13,895 bases of DNA, from positions 1 to 13,895 of the forward strand of contig JASHUX010000345.1 in NCBI GenBank assembly GCA_030039775.1. Direction: 5' to 3'. This document shows, piece by piece, positions 9,531 through 13,895 of this stretch (within the stretch, counting starts at the first letter, position 1; each line of letters starts with the position of its first letter). Both the position numbers and the translations under genes were made by a program. Under the pieces are notes generated by a model. That model worked only from the letters and a program-made list of their open reading frames with translations. It was not told the origin of the DNA and ran no database searches. This DNA comes from Alphaproteobacteria bacterium. Lineage in GTDB: Bacteria; Pseudomonadota; Alphaproteobacteria; ATCC43930; CGMCC-115725.

Positions 9531-10091
9531 ATGGAACCCGCCAAGGTTAACGTTCATACCTACGACTCGCCCGGATCTGCATGGGTGCGTCGGTTTGCGC
9601 CAACGATCGCGCCGGGCGGGCGGGTGCTCGACCTGGCGGCCGATCAGGGCCGCCACACCAAGCTCCTGTTGGCTCTAGGATTTAGGGTGGTCGCCGCAGA
9701 CCGCAAGACCGAAGCGCTGCACACCCATTTCGATGCCGACCCGCGATGCGAGATCGCCGACATCGATCTCGAGAACGGCGCGCTGTGGCGGCTCGGCGGC
9801 GGCTTCGACGGCATCGTTGTGTCGCTCTATCTGCACCGGCCGCTGTTCCCGGACCTGATTGCCGCGCTCGCCCCGGGCGGCGTGTTGATCTACGAGACTT
9901 TCATGGTCGGCAACGAGCGGTTCGGCCGCCCGACCAATCCACATTTCCTCTTGAAGCCCAACGAATTGTTCGAGGTGTCTTCCGCCGACCTCGCCGTCAT
10001 CGCCTTCGAGCAGGGCGAAGTGACGGAGCCGAAACCCGCGATGATGCAGCGGATCGCCGCGGTAAACGGCCTGTTGACTCGCGTCGTTTAA
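9531..10091 (+). CDS. Class I SAM-dependent methyltransferase-like protein
   Basis: Predicted Rossmann-fold methyltransferase of the small TehB-like/cytosolic type, 186 residues, soluble. Visible elements: SAWVRRFAPTIAPGGRVLDL leading into motif I (32-42), an acidic Asp57 at the end of beta-2 for the SAM ribose, FDGIVVSLYLHRPLFPDL around beta-4, ALAPGGVLIYETF (112-124), and a family-typical tail with FGRPTNPHFLLKPNEL. Motif I reads DLAADQGRH where relatives usually have DLACGxGRH, so one glycine of the SAM loop is replaced by Asp39; activity is therefore less certain. The substrate is unknown; a tellurite role cannot be claimed. The ATG at 9531 is the only sensible start, with a poor ribosome binding site. 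It is the only plus-strand gene between 3831 and the right edge and converges on the hydrolase gene with 1 bp between stops. Confidence 0.85.
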   Translation: MEPAKVNVHTYDSPGSAWVRRFAPTIAPGGRVLDLAADQGRHTKLLLALGFRVVAADRKTEALHTHFDADPRCEIADIDLENGALWRLGGGFDGIVVSLYLHRPLFPDLIAALAPGGVLIYETFMVGNERFGRPTNPHFLLKPNELFEVSSADLAVIAFEQGEVTEPKPAMMQRIAAVNGLLTRVV

Positions 10092-10092
10092 C

Positions 10093-10944
10093 CTATTCCG
10101 CCGCGAGCGGGCTACGCGCGGGCGGTGCGAATGGTCGATCGTGCGACAGCGACGGTACCGCGCGTCGTGCTTCCATGACCTTCGCGGTATCAATCGTCGC
10201 GGCGATCACGCCCGGCCCGTCTTCCGCCTCGGCGAGAATCTCGCCCCACGGCGCCACGATAAGGGAGTGGCCGTACGTCTTGCGGCCGCCGGCATGCTCG
10301 CCGCTTTGCGCGGGCGCGAACACGAAACAGAAATTCTCGATCGCACGCGCCCGCATCAACACGTGCCAATGCGCGCGGCCCGTCGGCACGGTAAAGGCCG
10401 ATGGAATCGTCAGGAACGACGCACCGGCCTGCGCCAGCGCGCGGTACAAGTCGGGAAAGCGGAGATCGTAGCAAACCGTCATGCCGAGCCTGCCCCAAGG
10501 CAATTCGGCGATCACCGCGGCGCCGCCGGGGCGATAGGATTTCGATTCCCGCCGGCTCTCGCCGGTCGGCAAATCGACATCGAACATGTGAATCTTGTCG
10601 TAACGCGCGGCGATGCCGCCATCGGGCGCAATCATGAACGAGCGGTTGGCGAGCAGCGGCTCGTTCTCGAGCTTCACCACGACCGAGCCGAGCAGAAACC
10701 AAGCACCTGTCTCGCGCGCAAGATCGCGGCAGGCGGCCAGCATGGCATGGTCGGGTTCGGTCTTCGCCTTGGCAAACACTCGTTCCCGCTGCGGTTCCAT
10801 CATGTCGCTGACTTCGGGCGTCATGATCAGATCGGCACCCCGGTCGCGGGCGCGGTGCGCCAGCTCGCGCACCGCCGCTATGTTGGGTTCGACCTCGGCG
10901 GCCGAGCAAAGTTGGAGGCAGGCGGCGGTGAAGCGGCCGCTCAC
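10093..10944 (-). CDS. Carbon-nitrogen hydrolase, probable deaminated glutathione amidase
   Basis: Nitrilase-superfamily amidase, 283 residues. The catalytic triad is visible: Glu44 in MTPEVSDM, Lys117 in YDKIHMFDVD, and Cys158 in TVCYDLRFPDLYR. DKIHMFDVDLPTGESRRES matches the Nit1/Nit2 branch, whose Nit1 members hydrolyse deaminated glutathione, a by-product of transaminases (metabolite repair); omega-amidase (Nit2) is the main alternative. I chose the GTG at 10944 because it overlaps the grxC stop as GTGA (10941-10944) and gives a normal N-terminus (RFTAACLQL); the longer open frame to 11175 is out-of-frame grxC. Cotranscription with glutaredoxin fits a glutathione role. Cytoplasmic; no signal peptide. 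Confidence 0.92.
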   Translation of the reverse strand: MSGRFTAACLQLCSAAEVEPNIAAVRELAHRARDRGADLIMTPEVSDMMEPQRERVFAKAKTEPDHAMLAACRDLARETGAWFLLGSVVVKLENEPLLANRSFMIAPDGGIAARYDKIHMFDVDLPTGESRRESKSYRPGGAAVIAELPWGRLGMTVCYDLRFPDLYRALAQAGASFLTIPSAFTVPTGRAHWHVLMRARAIENFCFVFAPAQSGEHAGGRKTYGHSLIVAPWGEILAEAEDGPGVIAATIDTAKVMEARRAVPSLSHDRPFAPPARSPLAAE

Positions 10945-11204
10945 GCGGTGCGGCCCAATTTCCGGTCGAGCGCGCCCGACTGCTCCAACGCGAAAAGATC
11001 GTCGGAGCCCCCGACATGCTCGCCATCGATGAAGATTTGCGGCACGGTCATGCCGCCGCCCGAACGCTCGATCATCTCCTCGCGCTTCGCACTGTCGGCA
11101 TCCACGTCGATGTCGGTGAACGGCACGCCTTTTTTGTTCAGAAGCGCGCGGGCACGGGCGCAATAACCGCACCATTGGGTAGTGTAGAGTTCGACCTTCG
11201 CCAT
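10941..11204 (-). CDS. grxC: Glutaredoxin 3
   Basis: Small dithiol glutaredoxin of 87 residues that reduces disulfides and glutathione adducts using GSH. The active site is WCGYC with Cys12 and Cys15 (many GrxC have CPYC; CGYC is common in alphaproteobacteria). The cis-Pro loop TVP is at 53-55 and the GSH-binding GGSDD at 65-69, all as expected for a class I enzyme. The ATG at 11204 is preceded by GGGGA at a 6-nt distance, inside the arm of a hairpin (11213-11246). The 3' end overlaps the carbon-nitrogen hydrolase start, so the two are translationally coupled. Confidence 0.96.
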   Translation of the reverse strand: MAKVELYTTQWCGYCARARALLNKKGVPFTDIDVDADSAKREEMIERSGGGMTVPQIFIDGEHVGGSDDLFALEQSGALDRKLGRTA

Positions 11205-11212
11205 GAACGGTC

Positions 11213-11246
11213 CCCGATTACCGTCCTAATGTAATGCGGAATCGGG
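11213..11246 (-). promoter_or_regulatory. Hairpin over the grxC ribosome binding site
   Basis: CCCGATT (11213-11219) and AATCGGG (11240-11246) are perfect 7-bp arms; inside them CCG/CGG adds three pairs past a single bulged base, leaving a 13-nt loop. In the minus-strand message the 3' arm contains most of the GGGGA ribosome binding site of grxC. It lies 31 nt after the stop of the PAS/GGDEF/EAL gene. It could mask translation, or be a weak end-of-gene structure for the upstream gene, although no T run follows. Confidence 0.4.
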
Positions 11247-11276
11247 TGATTTGGAATTGGCGGCGATATACTGCAG

Positions 11277-12962
11277 CTATTCGGTCCAAGGCGCTTGGAT
11301 CGTTGGCTTGGCGAAGTAATAACCCTGAAGGAGCTGCACGCCTTCGCGGCGTAAGATCGCCGCCTGCTCTTTGTTCTCGACGCCCTCGGCGACGGTGGCG
11401 AAGCCGAGACCGTGCGCGATGCCGACGAGGTGACGCAGAAATACCTGGTTATCGATCTTATCGGCGAGATCGGCGACGAACGACGCGTCGATCTTGACCG
11501 TGTCGCAGGCCAGCACCTGCAGATGACGCAGTGAGGTGAAGCCGACGCCGAAATCGTCGATAGCGACGCGGCAACCGAGCGCGTGCAGCGCCTCGACGAA
11601 GCGCGCGCACTCTTCGATGTCGCTAAGGGCGGCGGTCTCGGTAATTTCGACCACGAGCTGGCGCGCCACGTCGGGCCGGTCGCGCAGCAGCCGGGTGATG
11701 GCGCGAAGCCACGACCGGTCGGTCGCGGTGACGCCGGAAATGTTGAAGCCGAGGGTGACGCCCGAATGGGCCGCGGCCTCTCGTACTGCGCGCTCCATGA
11801 CATAACGGTCGATCGTGCGCACGAAGCCCAAATGCTCGATCACCGGAATGAATTGCGCGGCCGCAACCGGCTTCCCGTCCTCGCCGATCATGCGCAGCAG
11901 GCATTCGTAGTAATCGACCTTGCCGGGTTGGTCCGACGCGACCACTGGCTGATACGCGAAGACCAACCGGTCTTCCTTGAGCGCGCGCTGGACGCGCTCG
12001 CCCATCGCCATGTCGGCGCGGTGCTTGAGACGCTGCTCCTCGGAGAGGGCATAGGAGGTGTAGCAATCGCGACCGGCGCGCTTCGCTTCAGTCAGCGCGT
12101 GCTCGGCACGGTTCATGATTTCCTGGGCCACTTTTCCCTGTTCGGGAAAAGTCGCGGCGCCGAGCGAGACCGTCGCATAGACCGGACCGGCGGCGGTACG
12201 CACCGGCTCTTGATTGATCGCGGTAAGAATACGCTCCGCGGCGACGTTGATGTGATCCTCGGCGCATTCGGCTAGCACGATGCCAAACCGGTCGGCGCCG
12301 ACGCGTCCGAGCACATCGCTGGCGCGCAGCGTCAATTCGAGGCGGTTGCCGATCTCAATCAGGACCGCGTCGCCGACATCCTCGCCGAAACTGTCATTGA
12401 CGTTGCCGAGCTTGTCGACGCCCACCACGAGATAGCCGCCGGGCCGACCCGTACGCAGGCTCGCCGTCACGGCGTAGTCGAGCGCCTCGCGCAGCCGCAG
12501 GCGATTAAAGAACCCGGTGAGCTCGTCAACAATGGACCCCTCGCCGCGCTTTCGTTCGGCGTCGAGGAAGCGCCATACGCCGCACAGCCGCTTGTTCGGC
12601 AACATGGCGCCGCGATCGTGCACCCAGACGGCGCTGCCGTCGTCCAGAACCACGCGGAATTCGCAATCGTAGTCGCGGCCGGCGGTGATATGTGCTTGCA
12701 GGCGATTCGCGCGCTTGCGGCGGTCGTTATCGTTCAGGCGAGCGGCAAGCGCCTTTCCGTCGGGAAAGGATTCGGGACCGCCTATCCGCGCGAAATCCGT
12801 GCTGACGGCATCCCATTCGATATGGTCGTCGGTCAAGTCCCAGACATACGCGGCGTCGCCGGCGGCAGCCAGCGCCACACGCAACGTCTCGGCATCGAGG
12901 CCGGGCGTTGCCTTCGCGGGAGAGAGGGAACGGGCATTCCGACTGGGCATTGGCGTTCTCAT
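11277..12962 (-). CDS. PAS-like/GGDEF/EAL protein, probable c-di-GMP phosphodiesterase
   Basis: 561 residues, no membrane segment, so cytosolic. Order: N-terminal PAS-like sensor (about 25-135, with AAYVWDLTDD and CEFRVVLDDGSAVWVHD), GGDEF (about 145-305) and EAL (about 315-557). In the GGDEF domain DELTGFFNR and the metal Asp in VGVDKLGNVND remain, but the signature is GADRF (222-226), so cyclase activity is doubtful; an RxxD inhibitory-site motif (RASD) sits five residues before it. The EAL domain has ECL at 353-355, Asn407, Glu439, Asp469-Asp470, Lys490, Glu526 and Gln546; from Asn407 onward the spacings equal those of RocR, so it should hydrolyse c-di-GMP. I chose the ATG at 12962; an ATG at 12950, with GAGAA before it, is an equal alternative, and a TTG at 12974 is possible. 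Single-gene unit by context. Confidence 0.92.
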   Translation of the reverse strand: MRTPMPSRNARSLSPAKATPGLDAETLRVALAAAGDAAYVWDLTDDHIEWDAVSTDFARIGGPESFPDGKALAARLNDNDRRKRANRLQAHITAGRDYDCEFRVVLDDGSAVWVHDRGAMLPNKRLCGVWRFLDAERKRGEGSIVDELTGFFNRLRLREALDYAVTASLRTGRPGGYLVVGVDKLGNVNDSFGEDVGDAVLIEIGNRLELTLRASDVLGRVGADRFGIVLAECAEDHINVAAERILTAINQEPVRTAAGPVYATVSLGAATFPEQGKVAQEIMNRAEHALTEAKRAGRDCYTSYALSEEQRLKHRADMAMGERVQRALKEDRLVFAYQPVVASDQPGKVDYYECLLRMIGEDGKPVAAAQFIPVIEHLGFVRTIDRYVMERAVREAAAHSGVTLGFNISGVTATDRSWLRAITRLLRDRPDVARQLVVEITETAALSDIEECARFVEALHALGCRVAIDDFGVGFTSLRHLQVLACDTVKIDASFVADLADKIDNQVFLRHLVGIAHGLGFATVAEGVENKEQAAILRREGVQLLQGYYFAKPTIQAPWTE

Positions 12963-13019
12963 AAGACGCGCCAATGATTAGGGGATATTGGTTAATGAGT
13001 GATTGAAAACGCCCTTAAA

Positions 13020-13826
13020 TTAACGCCGATTTGCCGGCGTATGTTGCTCTAAAAAAGGCATCACGGCCTGGTTGAATTCGCGCGCGCTGATCTGCATGAA
13101 GCAGTGCCCGCCGTGCGAGAAAAACTTGGCCTCGGCACCGGGAATAAGACGCGCCAACTCCTCGGAGAGATAGGAGGGAATGACGAAATCGTCTTCGGCC
13201 GCGATCACCAGAGTCGGCGTCTTGATCTGGGACAAATCGGCGGCGCGATCGAATGCCAGGAGCGCATCGATGCGCGCGAGCACGATCTCCGCCTTAAAGC
13301 CGGCGAGCTGCTGCGATTCCATCTGGCGCAGCGTTTCGTTGTTCTTCGCCACCCACGCCGGCGGATAAAGCATCACCGTCGACGCCTGAACATAGGAGGC
13401 GGGGCCGAGCTGGGTCAGCAGATCGCGGCGCAGCGCATAGACGCGACGCAGAAACGGATCCTGCCGCGCCCAGCCCGCCGAGATGACAACGCTGGCGAGG
13501 CGCTCGGGATGTTCGATGGCCAGTACTTGCGCGACCGCGCTGCCGGTGGCGTGACCGATGATGTGGGCGCGTTCGATGCCGAGCGCGTCCATCAACGCGA
13601 TCATATCCGCGGCGTTGCCTTCGACCGTGTAGGCCATGCTGAGCGCGTCGCTCTGCCCGACGCCGCGCATGTCGTGCACAATGACATCGAAGGAGCGCGC
13701 GAAAGCCGGCACTTGCTCGCGCCAGAAATTCGCATGGCCGCCGAGGCCGCTCGCGAACATGACCGGGAAGCCGGCGCCGTGGCGTTCGTAATAGAGTTGG
13801 CAGTCGCCGATCGAAATACGCGGCAT
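13020..13826 (-). CDS. RutD-like alpha/beta hydrolase
   Basis: 268 residues, cytosolic, alpha/beta-hydrolase fold. Oxyanion region SGLGGHANFW (26-35), HDMRGVGQSD (51-60), nucleophile elbow GHATG (91-95), acid Asp213 in EDDFVIP and His241 in HGGHCF. The elbow has Ala93 where Ser is usual. E. coli RutD (aminoacrylate hydrolase of pyrimidine catabolism) has GHALG there, and the cap region resembles it too: AGWARQDPFLRRVYALRRDL, then MLYPPAWVA. Length also matches RutD (266). Family placement is from recalled sequence and should be checked; the alternative is a 3-oxoadipate enol-lactonase relative (PcaD), which normally keeps the Ser. No rutABCEFG genes are nearby, so the pathway role is open. 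The ATG at 13826 is preferred; a TTG at 13841 would add five residues. No strong ribosome binding site. Confidence 0.85.
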   Translation of the reverse strand: MPRISIGDCQLYYERHGAGFPVMFASGLGGHANFWREQVPAFARSFDVIVHDMRGVGQSDALSMAYTVEGNAADMIALMDALGIERAHIIGHATGSAVAQVLAIEHPERLASVVISAGWARQDPFLRRVYALRRDLLTQLGPASYVQASTVMLYPPAWVAKNNETLRQMESQQLAGFKAEIVLARIDALLAFDRAADLSQIKTPTLVIAAEDDFVIPSYLSEELARLIPGAEAKFFSHGGHCFMQISAREFNQAVMPFLEQHTPANRR

Positions 13827-13866
13827 GGCGGCAGCTAACAATGGGCAGCCGCGCGAGTCAAACCTA

Positions 13867-13894
13867 GGGATCAGGGATCAGGTATCGGGAATCG
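13867..13894. repeat. 7-bp tandem repeat at the right edge
   Basis: Four heptamers follow one another without gap: GGGATCA, GGGATCA, GGTATCG and GGAATCG, then a G that could begin a fifth unit outside the window. The first two are identical and the others differ at two positions from them. It lies in the intergenic region upstream of the RutD-like gene. The total array length cannot be seen. Confidence 0.6.
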
Positions 13895-13895
13895 G

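Noticed and set aside
10945..11175. Upstream extension of the carbon-nitrogen hydrolase frame
   Set aside because: It is grxC in a shifted frame; the family N-terminus begins at the GTG at 10944.
12990..13024. GTTAAT/ATTAAC inverted repeat around the end of the RutD-like gene
   Set aside because: Arms are only 6 bp, separated by 23 bp in an AT-rich spacer, and no T run follows; not enough for a terminator or an operator.
12961..13157. 14-bp direct repeat ATAAGACGCGCCAA at 12961-12974 and 13144-13157
   Set aside because: One copy lies in the hydrolase coding sequence and the other at the start of the EAL gene. About one chance repeat of this length is plausible in a biased 14-kb sequence, and no other flanking similarity is seen.

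Overview
The window looks like ordinary chromosomal DNA from a high-GC alphaproteobacterium. The basis is strong GC bias at third codon positions, a grxC / carbon-nitrogen hydrolase / DUF1178 block of alphaproteobacterial type, and dense packing with 4-bp stop/start overlaps. I would not name a genus. I see no tRNA, rRNA, CRISPR array, transposase, integrase, phage gene or toxin-antitoxin pair. Sixteen... more exactly fifteen protein genes are supported: fourteen complete, one cut by the left edge.

Layout, left to right. (1) 2-724, plus strand: the end of exodeoxyribonuclease III, meeting acetyl-CoA synthetase (721-2658, minus) so that one CTAG palindrome supplies both stop codons. A small unrecognised gene (2749-3009, minus) lies upstream of acs. 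(2) 3069-3830, plus: an SDR oxidoreductase with its own promoter-like region, converging with 2 bp to spare on the liv genes. (3) 3833-9472, minus: a long co-directional run, read from right to left as DUF1178, pgk, Nudix hydrolase, livH, livM, livG, livF. Nudix to livF is very tight (2-nt gap, then GTGA, ATGA and ATGA overlaps), so these are probably one transcript. pgk and DUF1178 lie upstream at 47 and 26 nt and may be part of it. No substrate-binding protein is present. (4) 9531-10091, plus: a small SAM methyltransferase-like gene lying in opposite orientation between DUF1178 and the carbon-nitrogen hydrolase. (5) 10093-11204, minus: the hydrolase (probable deaminated-glutathione amidase) and glutaredoxin 3, overlapping by GTGA, with a hairpin covering the glutaredoxin ribosome binding site. 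(6) 11277-12962, minus: a PAS-like/GGDEF/EAL protein whose GGDEF site is degenerate and whose EAL site looks intact. (7) 13020-13826, minus: a RutD-like alpha/beta hydrolase without other rut genes, followed at the right edge by a 7-bp tandem repeat.

How the parts work together: Acs (acetate activation), Pgk (central carbon) and the Liv importer (uptake of branched-chain amino acids or a related solute) are metabolic housekeeping. Nit and GrxC form a small glutathione module. The PAS/GGDEF/EAL protein is a probable c-di-GMP phosphodiesterase.

I found no convincing undescribed multi-gene system. The points most worth a second look are the orphan RutD-like enzyme with its GHATG elbow, the degenerate-GGDEF/intact-EAL protein, the methyltransferase with an altered motif I set inside a usually contiguous block, the hairpin over the grxC ribosome binding site, the Liv operon without a binding protein, three convergent gene pairs with essentially no spacer, and the edge repeat. 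All homology statements are from recognition of motifs; no database search was possible.
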